A stretch of DNA of 33,799 nt from Candidatus Wolbachia massiliensis (GCF_014771645.1 NZ_CP061738.1:628501-662299); one strand, 5' to 3'; shown: positions 15,865 to 24,012, counted from the stretch's first letter. The notes: a model not told the origin generated them from the sequence alone. Made by a program: numbers and translations.

Positions 15865-17184
15865 CTATATAAATAGTATTGAATCATTGCTGCTATCTAC
15901 CACTGCGAGATCTGGATTACGTGCAATCTGTGGCATATCCTCCTTCATTTGTTCGAGTATCCTCATCATCTCCTCCTGCTTTGCACTGTGATCCCCAAAC
16001 TTCTCCTCCAATACTCTAACGATAGTATCAAGTTGAGTTTTATCACCTGATTGACCAACCACAGCCGCAACTTTCTCATAAGGCAGCTTGTGAATAATGT
16101 CTTTGAGTTCTTCTGCGTTCAGATTGTTCAAAAGTTCTGCAAATTGCTGATCAGACATATTGTGGGCAAAAATTTGCAACTTCTCTGGGTTATTAGCTAG
16201 AGATTTAATAATGATGTGGACTCTACTAGGTTCAATTAGATCTTGAGCTATTGCTTCAAGTTTCTCATCATCTAGCTTATTAACTAAATCCTTTAATTTA
16301 TCTTCTTCTAAAGTGTGTACTAGAACTTGAAGTTGATCATATCCCAGTTCCTTGGAAAGGATACTTAAATGATGATCAGCTAAATCTCTTGCTAGCTCTG
16401 CAAGTTGATAATTATCTATATTTTTAATGAGTGCCTTGAACTGATCTGTTTTTAAGTGGGGTAAAATATCTCCTAACTGTTCTGGATGTAATCCCCTCAC
16501 TAAAAATCCAAGCTGATCCTCATTTAAAATAGGGACAATAATCTTTAGTTTTGTCTCATTTAATTCCTGAGCAAAAGTTTGTAATTGGTGATTAGTTAAA
16601 TGATCCACCAAAACTTCAAGTTGAGTGTCAGTTAGGTGTTCTGCTAAGATTTGTAATTGTTCATTTGTTAAGTGCTTTATTAAAGTTTGCAATTGTGAGT
16701 CAGTGAAGTATTTTGCTACATCTTGAATGTAAATATCTGTTAAGTCTCCGAGCAGGCAAATGTTACTAGTAGATATTGCATTATATAAGTCCTTAAAATC
16801 TTCTATAATATTGATTATACACCATTCATTACTATTAGAATTAGACGTGCTGGTTCCATTTTTGTCTGAAAAGTAAGCAATTACATCCCTATTGTTTTCA
16901 TTACTTCTCACTATATTAAACACGACATCCCCATTGTCTTCATGTTTTACTATATCAATTACATTTTCATTTTTAACTACAGTAAAATATGAACCTCCAA
17001 GAAGTGCAAGCGCAGAATCTAGTGAATTGTACCCTCTGTAATTCTCAACAAGTTTGATTTCCCTATCATATAAACAGTTCTCACATGTTACCTTAAAATC
17101 ACTACCAGTAAATACCTCTCCAGCATCAAATTTTTCAATAGCCTTACTACTGTCTATCTTAAAAATATATTTCTTTTCACTCAT
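15865..17184 (-). CDS. Large protein of about 19 twelve-residue helical repeats
   Basis: A 439-residue protein of unknown family. Residues 1-146 are a non-repetitive head with a CxxC (C34-EN-C37). From D147 to about 377 it consists of about 19 units of 12 residues with the pattern xLTxxQLQxLxx, for example HLTNEQLQILAE, HLTDTQLEVLVD, DLADHHLSILSK. Two units near 315-341 are one to two residues longer. The fixed hydrophobic spacing points to a solenoid of short helices, like the repeats in the MgtE N domain or FliG, although this is far longer and has no membrane part. A tail with a helix (EEMMRILEQM) ends the protein. No signal peptide. Possibly a protein-binding scaffold or a host-directed protein; both are inferences. 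Confidence 0.75.
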   Translation of the reverse strand: MSEKKYIFKIDSSKAIEKFDAGEVFTGSDFKVTCENCLYDREIKLVENYRGYNSLDSALALLGGSYFTVVKNENVIDIVKHEDNGDVVFNIVRSNENNRDVIAYFSDKNGTSTSNSNSNEWCIINIIEDFKDLYNAISTSNICLLGDLTDIYIQDVAKYFTDSQLQTLIKHLTNEQLQILAEHLTDTQLEVLVDHLTNHQLQTFAQELNETKLKIIVPILNEDQLGFLVRGLHPEQLGDILPHLKTDQFKALIKNIDNYQLAELARDLADHHLSILSKELGYDQLQVLVHTLEEDKLKDLVNKLDDEKLEAIAQDLIEPSRVHIIIKSLANNPEKLQIFAHNMSDQQFAELLNNLNAEELKDIIHKLPYEKVAAVVGQSGDKTQLDTIVRVLEEKFGDHSAKQEEMMRILEQMKEDMPQIARNPDLAVVDSSNDSILFI

Positions 17185-17301
17185 AAATATCTCTCAATAA
17201 ATTTACAATTATCTACATTATAATGCCTATTAGTTAATTTATTGCTAAACTAGTATATACTATAATTACAATAATTGATATGAGCTGTTTATGTTCTAAG
17301 C

Positions 17302-17607
17302 TCAGTAGTGGTTTGATATGAAATTGCTTGCGTAAGATTTTGGACGTCTCTTAATGTCCTTTGGTATTTCAATTATGTATTTAATGTTATGTTTTCTTGC
17401 GTAGAATATTGCCTTTTCAAGGGAATCAAACTTTAACAAGACCTGTTTTTTTGGGTTTTTTGAGCCAACCCACCCCATCAGAGGCTCAATATAATAAGAC
17501 TCAGGTTCAATTTTTAGATACCAAAAACGCGTATTGCCTAAACCAGATTGTGTTGCAGTTCTTGTTGGTTTATAAATCCTAAAAACTACTGTATCATCAA
17601 TGTTCAT
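17302..17607 (-). CDS. NADH dehydrogenase accessory subunit, NDUFS4/ETC complex I family
   Basis: Short protein of the ETC complex I subunit conserved region family (PF04800), counterpart of the mitochondrial 18-kDa NDUFS4 subunit and restricted to alphaproteobacteria and mitochondria. Motifs: VVFRIYKPTRTATQSG at the start, WYLKIEPES, PLMGWVGSKNP with the near-invariant GW, and the C-terminal RPKSYASNF. At 101 residues it is the normal bacterial length. It probably sits at the peripheral arm of complex I near the NADH-oxidising module. It stands alone, divergent from the esterase gene. Confidence 0.9.
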   Translation of the reverse strand: MNIDDTVVFRIYKPTRTATQSGLGNTRFWYLKIEPESYYIEPLMGWVGSKNPKKQVLLKFDSLEKAIFYARKHNIKYIIEIPKDIKRRPKSYASNFISNHY

Positions 17608-17744
17608 AGCTTTGGTTAAATAAACTGAAATATATATCTAAATTAACCCTCGCGCAAGCTTTGTGGTGAGAAGAGCATTTAATATAGTTTTTACAAATTT
17701 GAAAATCAGTGTTAAATAGAAGTATAAACACAAAAAGAAAAGAA

Positions 17745-18383
17745 ATGATTGAACTTAAAGGTCCAGAAATTTGCGCAGGCGGAAAAAATTTAGTTGTTTG
17801 TTTACACGGCTGGGGCTCAAGTGGTGATAACTTCGTTCATCTTGCTAAAGTTATGAACAAATCTCTGCCTGATTCATGTTTTGTGGCGCCCAATGCTCCG
17901 TTTGAAAGAGAAATAGGTGATGGTTATCAATGGTTTAGCTTGGAAGATCGCAGTGAAGATGCGTTATATAATGGAGTAAAGAATGCTGCATCAATAGTAA
18001 ATCATTTTATTGATACGAAATTAAAAGAGCTCAACTTAAAAGATACAGAGCTTTCTTTAGTTGGATTTTCTCAAGGGGCAATGCTTGCGATACATACAGC
18101 CCTTACCCGCTCTCAACCTTGTGCGTCAGTTGTTGCATATTCTGGCAGGTTTCTTGCACCTGCGAAAGTTGCATCACAGATCAAATCAAAACCTAACATA
18201 TGCGTTATCCACGGTGATGCTGATGATGTGGTACCTTTTTCTTCTCTTGACCTAGCAGTTAAGGCGCTGAAAGAAAATGGGGTAAACGTTGAAGGGCACC
18301 CAATTCATGCATTAGAACATATTATTAATGAAGAGGGAATAAGATTAGGTGTAGAATTCATTAAGAGGAATTTCAAAAATTAA
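17745..18383 (+). CDS. Alpha/beta-hydrolase, carboxylesterase/phospholipase type
   Basis: Serine hydrolase of the acyl-protein thioesterase/carboxylesterase family (Abhydrolase_2). The nucleophile elbow is GFSQG with Ser109, the acid is in HGDADDVVPF, and the His in HALEHII, so the triad is complete. The oxyanion region is LHGWGSSGDNF. I begin at the ATG of 17745, giving 212 residues; a GTG 12 codons upstream (17709) would add an unconserved basic stretch. No signal peptide, so cytoplasmic. Substrate unknown: short acyl esters, lysophospholipids or acylated proteins are possible. It is followed after four bases by the epimerase gene. Confidence 0.85.
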   Translation: MIELKGPEICAGGKNLVVCLHGWGSSGDNFVHLAKVMNKSLPDSCFVAPNAPFEREIGDGYQWFSLEDRSEDALYNGVKNAASIVNHFIDTKLKELNLKDTELSLVGFSQGAMLAIHTALTRSQPCASVVAYSGRFLAPAKVASQIKSKPNICVIHGDADDVVPFSSLDLAVKALKENGVNVEGHPIHALEHIINEEGIRLGVEFIKRNFKN

Positions 18384-18387
18384 CTCT

Positions 18388-19170
18388 ATGCACTTGTTCT
18401 GCTTTGGTTATGGATATGTAGCTAGATTTTTTTCAAAAAGGTTACTGGACTTGTACTGGAAAGTTAGCGGTACTTCAAGAAATCAAGATGTACAAAGCGT
18501 CAGCCTCTTTAATTATGACAAAGTAAACAAGGATACATTACAAGACGTAACACATGTTTTAGTTTCTATTCCGCCAGATGGTGATGATGTGCTGGAAAGG
18601 TATGGTAGTTGCTTGCAAAATGTCAAATGGCTCGGGTATTTGTCTGCAACTAGTGTCTATGGTGATCATGCTGGTAATTGGGTTACAGAGGAATCTGAAA
18701 CAAAACCTATGGAAAGCAGAGGAGAAAATCGCCTTAGATCCGAAAAAAAATGGCTGAATAGCAATTTACCTGTGCATATTTTTCGTTTGGCTGGAATATA
18801 TGGCCCTGGTAGGAATGTATTAGTTGATTTACGGCTGGGTAGAGCAAAACATGTACAAAAAGAGGGACATTTTTTTTCTCGTATTCACGTTGAAGATATA
18901 TCGAATATTTTATTTTCTTCCATGCAAAATATTAAACCTGGTGAAATATACAATTGTGCGGATGATTTGCCTGCTACGCAATCTGAAGTGGTGACATATG
19001 CAGCTAAACTTTTAAATGTTAGCATTCCAGAGCCAACAGAGGTTTCTTTATTGCCTGATTGTGTACAGAGTTTTTATTTAGGATCAAAAAAAGTAAGTAA
19101 TGCTAAAATTAAAAGAGAGCTTGGTATTTCTCTAATTTACCCTAACTACAGAGTGGGATTGGAGAGTTAG
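18388..19170 (+). CDS. NAD(P)-dependent epimerase/dehydratase (extended SDR)
   Basis: Rossmann-fold protein of the extended/atypical SDR group. The dinucleotide-binding turn is FGYGYVARFF at residues 6-15. SATSVYGDH near 87 supplies the Ser/Tyr region, and RLAGIYGPGRN near 134 and HVEDISNIL near 165 are typical of this family. The catalytic YxxxK is not canonical, as in the atypical SDR5 group, so activity is uncertain. Length 260. It is four bases behind the esterase stop, so the two are surely one operon. The sugar or other substrate cannot be read from sequence. Confidence 0.8.
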   Translation: MHLFCFGYGYVARFFSKRLLDLYWKVSGTSRNQDVQSVSLFNYDKVNKDTLQDVTHVLVSIPPDGDDVLERYGSCLQNVKWLGYLSATSVYGDHAGNWVTEESETKPMESRGENRLRSEKKWLNSNLPVHIFRLAGIYGPGRNVLVDLRLGRAKHVQKEGHFFSRIHVEDISNILFSSMQNIKPGEIYNCADDLPATQSEVVTYAAKLLNVSIPEPTEVSLLPDCVQSFYLGSKKVSNAKIKRELGISLIYPNYRVGLES

Positions 19171-19257
19171 ATCCCTTGCATGAATAGTAAAGACGTCGTC
19201 ATACCGCCGCAGTATCTTGGCCATAGATCCAAGCAGTGTCCATATCCAAGTAGCCAG

Positions 19258-19634
19258 TGCTTGACACACTTTTTGAACATTCACAGGGCGCTATCTTCCT
19301 GAAGTTGGTTTATTTCATCGTGTGAAAGATCGGTTGTTTGAGAGATAATATCAATGGAAATACCAGCCTTAAGTAGGTTTTTTGCAACTGCTATTCTAGC
19401 TTGTTGTTCGCCTTCTGCTTTGCCTTCAATTTTTCCCATCTCCTCACCAATTTTGATACCTTCATCTCTAGCGTCATCAAGTTTTTGGGCGAGGACAATC
19501 ACGAATACGCTTGTTCGTAGGCTATAAATTCTTTTTCTGACCAGTTGAACCTGTTCATATGCTTTTTCAATTACTTCCTATCCAATTCCGTTTCACTAGT
19601 TTCATCTGCATATTTAAAGAACATTTTTCAACTA
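19258..19634 (-). pseudogene. Decayed C-terminal copy of the Rpn-type gene
   Basis: Closely matches the 3' third of 13522-14565, including the stop and the 23-base flank after it. The readable last 73 residues (19281-19502) contain EGIKIGEEMG and the LLKAGISIDIISQTTDLS ending. Upstream, several small deletions break the frame, e.g. around 19503-19515, 19575 and 19625. The long Gly/Arg/Glu repeat is much shorter here. The N-terminal two thirds are missing: the match stops exactly at the IS5 end at 19635. It is a dead copy. Confidence 0.85.
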
Positions 19635-20597
19635 TAGACCTGCTGCGAAGTGGTACGTACTAATTTCAGGATAAATTAGGTTAAAAAAGCAGTTGGCTAA
19701 AACCCATGCCTCAAATTCACGAGACCAGCTATTATGTTAAATCTCATGTTATATTTTTTCTGAAAGTTGCGGTAAACGTACGACAAAATCTTGAATATTT
19801 TCAATTCTCGTATCTTATTTTCGACCCTCATTCTAAATGATGCCAACTCTCGGTTGTGCTCCTTTTGCTCCTCAGTTAGTAGCTTTTTTCGGTATTTTTT
19901 GTATGGTATCACAACATTACTTTGCAACTTTTGCCATCCCTGATAGCCAGAATCAGCATGCTTTATACTGTCCGTAGGCAGCAATTTCTCCTGTTTTCTT
20001 ATCCGAAAATCGTGAATTTTCCCACGGTAAGATCTTGAAACCGATAGAATTTGCCCACTTTCTTCGATCACAATTTCTGTTTTCATAGTCGTCATTTTTT
20101 TCTTTCCTGAGTAAGATCTCTTACGTTTTTTGCTTTCTTTTGGCTGCTGTATCTGCTGTTCTGTAACATCTGCCAGTACCTTCAAAATCCTCTCTGGAGT
20201 TAGGGTTCTGTCCTTTTTTATGGTAATTTTTTTGGCCAGTAGCGGCTCTATTTTCTTCAAAAGTCGGCAAATATTTGCATTATGTAAATTGAAAAGGCAG
20301 CCCAAAAATCTGTGGGTTATGTAGGTCCGATAATACAAAATTACGCACAGCATTTTATCTTCCAGCGTTGGTAATTTAGCAGTTCTTCCGTGGCGCTTTT
20401 TCTGTTTTTCAAGCTTTTCCCACTCTGGCCTTACTTTTTTAACAATTTTTTCGAATTCTTCTATTTTCAATCCCGTTATATCTCGAAAATTTCTTGGGTG
20501 TTTATTTACTTTATGGTAATTTAGACTCATTTTCCCTCACTTCTCATCCCTCTTTTTCTTACTTTACCATCTTTTACACTATTTTGCAGCAAGTCTA
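19635..20597 (-). mobile_element. IS5-family-like insertion sequence, apparently intact
   Basis: About 963 bases bounded by imperfect inverted ends: TAGACCTGCTGC on the left and the complement of TAGACTTGCTGC on the right (11 of 12 match). It holds one complete transposase gene. The left 99 bases are identical to 33700-33799. The exact ends are uncertain by two or three bases because TA or TAG is shared with the flanks. The two flanks are pieces of different genes, so a target duplication cannot be recognised. Confidence 0.8.
19697..20530 (-). CDS. IS5-family DDE transposase
   Basis: Transposase of 277 residues with a DDE_Tnp_4-type catalytic domain. D121 (LADVTEQQI), D193 (HADSGYQGW) and E237 (RMRVENKIREL) make the triad, and YSGKKKMTTMK is the IS5-type signature between the first two. 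Residues 12-95 form a helical N-terminal DNA-binding part. It is a single uninterrupted frame, so it may be active. It starts 67 bases inside the right end and stops 62 bases inside the left end of the element. Confidence 0.88.
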   Translation of the reverse strand: MSLNYHKVNKHPRNFRDITGLKIEEFEKIVKKVRPEWEKLEKQKKRHGRTAKLPTLEDKMLCVILYYRTYITHRFLGCLFNLHNANICRLLKKIEPLLAKKITIKKDRTLTPERILKVLADVTEQQIQQPKESKKRKRSYSGKKKMTTMKTEIVIEESGQILSVSRSYRGKIHDFRIRKQEKLLPTDSIKHADSGYQGWQKLQSNVVIPYKKYRKKLLTEEQKEHNRELASFRMRVENKIRELKIFKILSYVYRNFQKKYNMRFNIIAGLVNLRHGF

Positions 20598-20849
20598 GTC
20601 TTTTTTTGCGTGTAAATCCAATTTTTTTCAGAGCTCTATGAATTGTTTGACGACTTATATTGCCCCATAGTTTAGCCACCTCTGACTGTGTTTTATCGCC
20701 ATGTTTTTTCACAAATTCTGCAAACGCATTCCAGTCGGTAATTTTATGATTATAGCCCCTATTCCCCTTGCTACTGCTGTTTTACTCTCTCCTTCATCCA
20801 ACGCCTGGATGGCTTTTTTCCTTAAGTCATAGCTATATGCTGCTGGCAC
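20598..20849 (-). pseudogene. IS630-family transposase remnant
   Basis: The N-terminal part of an IS630-type transposase, read from a GTG at 20849 (PAAYSYDLRKKAIQALDEGE). After AVAR an internal deletion and frameshift remove the usual middle of the helix-turn-helix; the frame resumes at RGYNHKITDWNAFAEFVKK and runs to KKIGFTRKK, where the IS5 end cuts it off. All of the catalytic DDE region is absent. An open frame of 61 codons crossing this junction (20527-20712) is a fusion without meaning. Confidence 0.8.
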
Positions 20850-20934
20850 TTTTACCTTTTCATTACCCTAAGCCCCTATTCTATCCTGTTTCTACTTTTA
20901 TGAGAAGGGCTATAAATGTAAATAACGAAAGTTA

Positions 20935-21010
20935 ATTGGTTAATTTTTTATCTCAACGGGAAAAAAGGCAAAAGGGGGCCTGGTCATTATCCATTTTCAG
21001 TATTGGCGTT
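20935..21010 (-). repeat. Second intergenic repeat unit, copy U3
   Basis: On the minus strand it reads AACGCCA, then CCCCCTTTTGCCTTTTTTCC. The TTTAGTAAATTTCTTAA block is degraded. Order and spacing match unit U6 at 26966. Confidence 0.6.
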
Positions 21011-21060
21011 TTTAAGTCTCAAACGCTGCAATTTAGCTGCTTTTTAACGCAGCTAGTCTT

Positions 21061-21155
21061 AACTTTAATATTTAACAAATTTACCAGGCAGAAAAAAAAG
21101 GCAAAGAAAACCCGTGGTAGCTAGTTATTACACTCTCAATTTTAAAATTTGACGT
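21061..21155 (-). repeat. Second intergenic repeat unit, copy U4
   Basis: On the minus strand AACGTCA, AATAACTAGCTACCACGGG, CTTTGCCTTTTTTTTC and TGGTAAATTTGTTAAATATT, matching U5 at 26813. Between U4 and U3 lies an AAAAGCAGCT block that also sits between U5 and U6. Confidence 0.7.
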
Positions 21156-21179
21156 TGGGTGCTGTCTTAAACAGCCCGT

Positions 21180-21365
21180 TTCAGCTTGTATAGGTAATCT
21201 GGGTAAAATTTATAAAGACATGCAGTGCACATAGTGCGAAAAATTAAACAATAGTACGCCAAATACAAGTTATCTTGTCATTTTAATCTGCACAGATTGC
21301 GAAGTTAAATAAATAGCTTCACCCCTATGATAAGGAGATTTTGAGTGTGCGGAAGTAACTTTTTG
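21180..21365 (-). repeat. Dispersed promoter-bearing repeat, copy C (inverted)
   Basis: Read on the minus strand it shares AAAAAGTTACTT, GGTGAAGCTATTTATTTA, CTGTGCAGATTAAA, TTGTTTAATTTTTCGCACT and TGTCTTTATAAA with copies A and D. The -10 TATCAT (21327-21332) is kept, but the -35 TTGACA has become TTCCGC, so this promoter is probably dead. The U4 and U3 units follow in the same order as U5 and U6 follow copy D. Confidence 0.75.
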
Positions 21366-21477
21366 GGCAAAGTGAAAAATTTTTTATGGCTAACCAAAAT
21401 AAGATCAAGGAAGATTTACCACTTTCTTTGCAAAGGGTTTGATGTTACTATTAGGCTACCTATTCTGGATTTTTTGA

Positions 21478-22083
21478 ATGGACGTTAACATAAAAAATTT
21501 AGTTCATGCTTTCTCTAAATTGCCAGGTTTAGGGCCATCATCATCAAGAAGGTTAGTTATACATTTACTCCAAAACAAAGAAAAAATTATGCTACCACTT
21601 GCATCTTTAATTAAAGAACTAGCAGATCTTATAGTAGAGTGTAAGGTTTGTGGAAATTTGGATGCTAAATCACCATGTTCTATCTGTACTAACCCAAAAC
21701 GTGACGGTAAATTGATGTGCGTAGTAGAGGAATTAGGCGATCTATGGGCATTTGAAAAAGGAAGCATATATTCAGGTATGTATCATGTTTTGGGTGGTAG
21801 ATTGTCTGCAATAAATGGCATTGGTCCAAAAGAACTTAACCTTGATACTATCCCTAAAAGAGTCGCGGAGCTTGAATTTGAAGAAGTCATCATTGCAATT
21901 AATCCGACATTAGAGGGCCAAGTTACCGTACAATATATAATTGAATCGCTAAAAAACTTGGATGTGCGGATATCACGTCTTGCTTGCGGCATACCAATGG
22001 GTGGAGAAATTGACTACCTAGATGAAGGGACGCTAAAAGCAGCTCTCACTTCAAGGCAGGAATATGAACTGAATATAAAATAG
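21478..22083 (+). CDS. recR: Recombination mediator protein RecR
   Basis: RecR, with RecO and sometimes RecF, loads RecA on gapped DNA. The N-terminal helix-hairpin-helix is [13 protein letters not shown] (15-27), the four-Cys zinc finger is C55, C58, C67, C70, and the Toprim domain starts at [17 protein letters not shown] (79-95), followed by the C-terminal [16 protein letters not shown] segment that is highly conserved in RecR. Length 201 is normal. A KAP-type NTPase gene begins three bases after the stop. Confidence 0.96.
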   Translation: MDVNIKNLVHAFSKLPGLGPSSSRRLVIHLLQNKEKIMLPLASLIKELADLIVECKVCGNLDAKSPCSICTNPKRDGKLMCVVEELGDLWAFEKGSIYSGMYHVLGGRLSAINGIGPKELNLDTIPKRVAELEFEEVIIAINPTLEGQVTVQYIIESLKNLDVRISRLACGIPMGGEIDYLDEGTLKAALTSRQEYELNIK

Positions 22084-22086
22084 TAT

Positions 22087-23325
22087 ATGTGCTTAAAAAA
22101 ACTTATATCACTGACAACCTTCAAAAGAAAGAAAACAGCGCCACCACCTAAGGTAATGGCTTGGAAAAGTGACTACCTAAACTATCAGCAATTTTCAAGC
22201 AAATTCAACACTATAATTAAAACAATCGATCAGTCTTTTACAATAATATCTTTGGAAGGATATGATGGATGGGGCAAAACGTTTTTTTTGAAAGAGTGGA
22301 CAGAAGAGTTAAAGCAACAAAATGAAGTTGCAGCTTATTATAGTGCATGGGATATCAATGCACTAGATCAACCACTTCCCTCTTTTTTAAATTTCCTATT
22401 TGAGGATTTATTTGCATCATATGAAGTAAAAAGAGGCGTTATACAACAGTTCAAGAACATAAACCAAGAGCTATTTTCTTTGAATACACTAGGAAAGTTG
22501 ATTAGCAAATCTCCTCTCGCTATGTTCTCCATATTGCTTGAAGCCACAAAAGAAGCCGACAAAAAAGATATTGGCGCTGTACTGAGGGAGTTGAGTGTTC
22601 TTCAAAGAAGGCAAGAAAGCATTAGGGATTTTAAAGCGCAATTAGCAAAAGTAGTGGATAGAATTAGAAAAGACAAAAACATTTATATAATGATAGACGA
22701 CCTTGATATCTGTCGTCCTAAATTTGTCGTTGATTTTTTGGAATCTATAAAGTACATGCTTGATATAGAGGGGTTTGTCTTTATTATCTCTGTTAATAAA
22801 GATAAGGGCAATGTGCATAAGGCCATTAACACGATACTTGGATCAAATTTTGACCTAAAATCTTTTACTGATTTCTCTTTACACTTACCAAAACAACCGA
22901 TAGAAAAATTTACAAGAGAGCTATTTAAAAGTGTCAAATTACCAAAAAAATCAAAAAATTTGATTGTAGATAGTTTTATATTTTATGCAGAAAGTCTGTC
23001 ACTATCGCTAGAAGCAATAAAGTACTGCGTAAAAAAAATAGGATTATGTCTTTTGAATTACACAAAAGGAGAGTTGCCTGCTTCAAATTTATTTTCATTC
23101 TTGGTGATATTACAATCAATAAATACTGATATATATGAGGAATTAGGTTCCTCATATCAAACAGCATTAGAAAAAATTGAAAGTGCATATAAACCTGCAG
23201 TTTTAAACCATATAAATGGTCAAGAAGAATGGAAAGAACTCAAAATTTTTCTGGATACTGCTTTTCAAGAGCAAGAATCAGAGGCCAGTAAGCCTGTAAA
23301 ACAAATAAGGAATATTCTATTTTGA
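22087..23325 (+). CDS. KAP-family-like P-loop NTPase
   Basis: Predicted STAND/KAP-type P-loop NTPase of 412 residues. Walker A is GYDGWGKT (58-65), Walker B is IYIMIDDLD (199-207), and a sensor-like IISVNKD lies at 234-239. The region PSFLNFLFEDLF follows the first beta strand as in KAP proteins. Canonical KAP NTPases carry transmembrane helices between Walker A and B; here only a short hydrophobic SPLAMFSILLEA patch is seen, so the protein is probably soluble. It starts three bases after recR, so the two are co-transcribed. Function is unknown; KAP members are linked to phage defence and membrane-associated signalling elsewhere. Confidence 0.8.
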   Translation: MCLKKLISLTTFKRKKTAPPPKVMAWKSDYLNYQQFSSKFNTIIKTIDQSFTIISLEGYDGWGKTFFLKEWTEELKQQNEVAAYYSAWDINALDQPLPSFLNFLFEDLFASYEVKRGVIQQFKNINQELFSLNTLGKLISKSPLAMFSILLEATKEADKKDIGAVLRELSVLQRRQESIRDFKAQLAKVVDRIRKDKNIYIMIDDLDICRPKFVVDFLESIKYMLDIEGFVFIISVNKDKGNVHKAINTILGSNFDLKSFTDFSLHLPKQPIEKFTRELFKSVKLPKKSKNLIVDSFIFYAESLSLSLEAIKYCVKKIGLCLLNYTKGELPASNLFSFLVILQSINTDIYEELGSSYQTALEKIESAYKPAVLNHINGQEEWKELKIFLDTAFQEQESEASKPVKQIRNILF

Positions 23326-23330
23326 AAAGA

Positions 23331-23362
23331 TACCCTACCTTTGCATATACAAGAATAGGGTA
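23331..23362. terminator. Possible bidirectional terminator hairpin
   Basis: A perfect seven-base inverted repeat TACCCTA/TAGGGTA around an 18-base loop lies between the convergent KAP and Ser/Asn-rich genes. There is no clear T-run, so it is a weak candidate for terminating both. Confidence 0.35.
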
Positions 23363-23370
23363 ACATTTGA

Positions 23371-24012
23371 TTAACGCCCTTTTACTATGTCATTACCTTG
23401 TTCAAACTTTCTAATTAGTTCGCTTACATTAACATCAGATAATCCTTTGTCTGCAGGTTTGTCATTATGCCTAGCATCAGGTTCACGAAGGTCTTCCTTA
23501 CTGCTATTTCTAGTAACATTACACTTGACAATGTTTGAATTATTAGACTTATTGCTTATATCTGAAATATTACTTTTTTCACTGTACGAAGACGAGTTGC
23601 TCGACATATTGTCTAAACTAAAACGCTTTTTACCTTGATAGATCGGATTCCAATCAAGAGGATTATAAGCTTTAGCTTTTTTATCAAGAGTACTGCTACT
23701 AACATCACTGCATGAAGATATACCACTATCCCCTGAATCGCGGCGTTGTTTGTTAGGAGTGCTATGAATGTTGTCTTTCATGAGTTTTTGCATTGTTGGG
23801 CAAAATGTTCTTTCGGAATTGCTACTCATTGTTTTATTACTATCATTTGCTTGAAAATGAGGTACATTCTGCTCGAAAATCGCCTTTATTCCTGCAAATT
23901 TAGTTTGGTGAGATTTTGGATGAACAGGTGGAGCAACAATACCTTTTGAGTTAATCTTTCCTTCATTTTTAGGAAAAATTTTTGGATTATTTTTTTCCAC
24001 TTTAGTATTCAT
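23371..24012 (-). CDS. Disordered Ser/Asn-rich protein of unknown function
   Basis: A 213-residue protein that I cannot place in a family. It is highly polar and Ser/Asn-rich (runs such as NMSSNSSSYSEKSNISDISN), without signal peptide or membrane segment, so most of it is probably unstructured. A WNPIYQG block near 121 and two similar short helical motifs, IKAIFEQN (42-49) and LIRKFEQGN (199-207), stand out. Residues 95-100 are DSGISS, an exact match to the eukaryotic beta-TrCP phosphodegron pattern DSGxxS. These features would suit a host-directed protein, but export is not shown. Neighbours (pdhC and a KAP NTPase) give no hint. Confidence 0.7.
   Translation of the reverse strand: MNTKVEKNNPKIFPKNEGKINSKGIVAPPVHPKSHQTKFAGIKAIFEQNVPHFQANDSNKTMSSNSERTFCPTMQKLMKDNIHSTPNKQRRDSGDSGISSCSDVSSSTLDKKAKAYNPLDWNPIYQGKKRFSLDNMSSNSSSYSEKSNISDISNKSNNSNIVKCNVTRNSSKEDLREPDARHNDKPADKGLSDVNVSELIRKFEQGNDIVKGR

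Larger units (their letters stand above)
20850..21477. other. 628-base intergenic repeat tract before recR
   Basis: No convincing gene. From right to left on the minus strand it contains promoter-bearing copy C and two second-type repeat units. A tiny open frame (21386-21442, 18 codons on plus) lies just before recR; it is too short to judge. Confidence 0.55.

Noticed and set aside
17709-17744. GTG at 17709 as start of the esterase
   Set aside because: The extra 12 residues are basic and unlike the family; the ATG at 17745 gives the usual length.
20527-20712. A 61-codon minus-strand open frame with a helix-turn-helix-like start
   Set aside because: It is a chance fusion of the IS630 remnant with the end of the IS5-type element, not a gene.
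20936-21124. A 62-codon open frame on plus
   Set aside because: It runs antisense through repeat units U3 and U4; no ribosome site or recognisable product.
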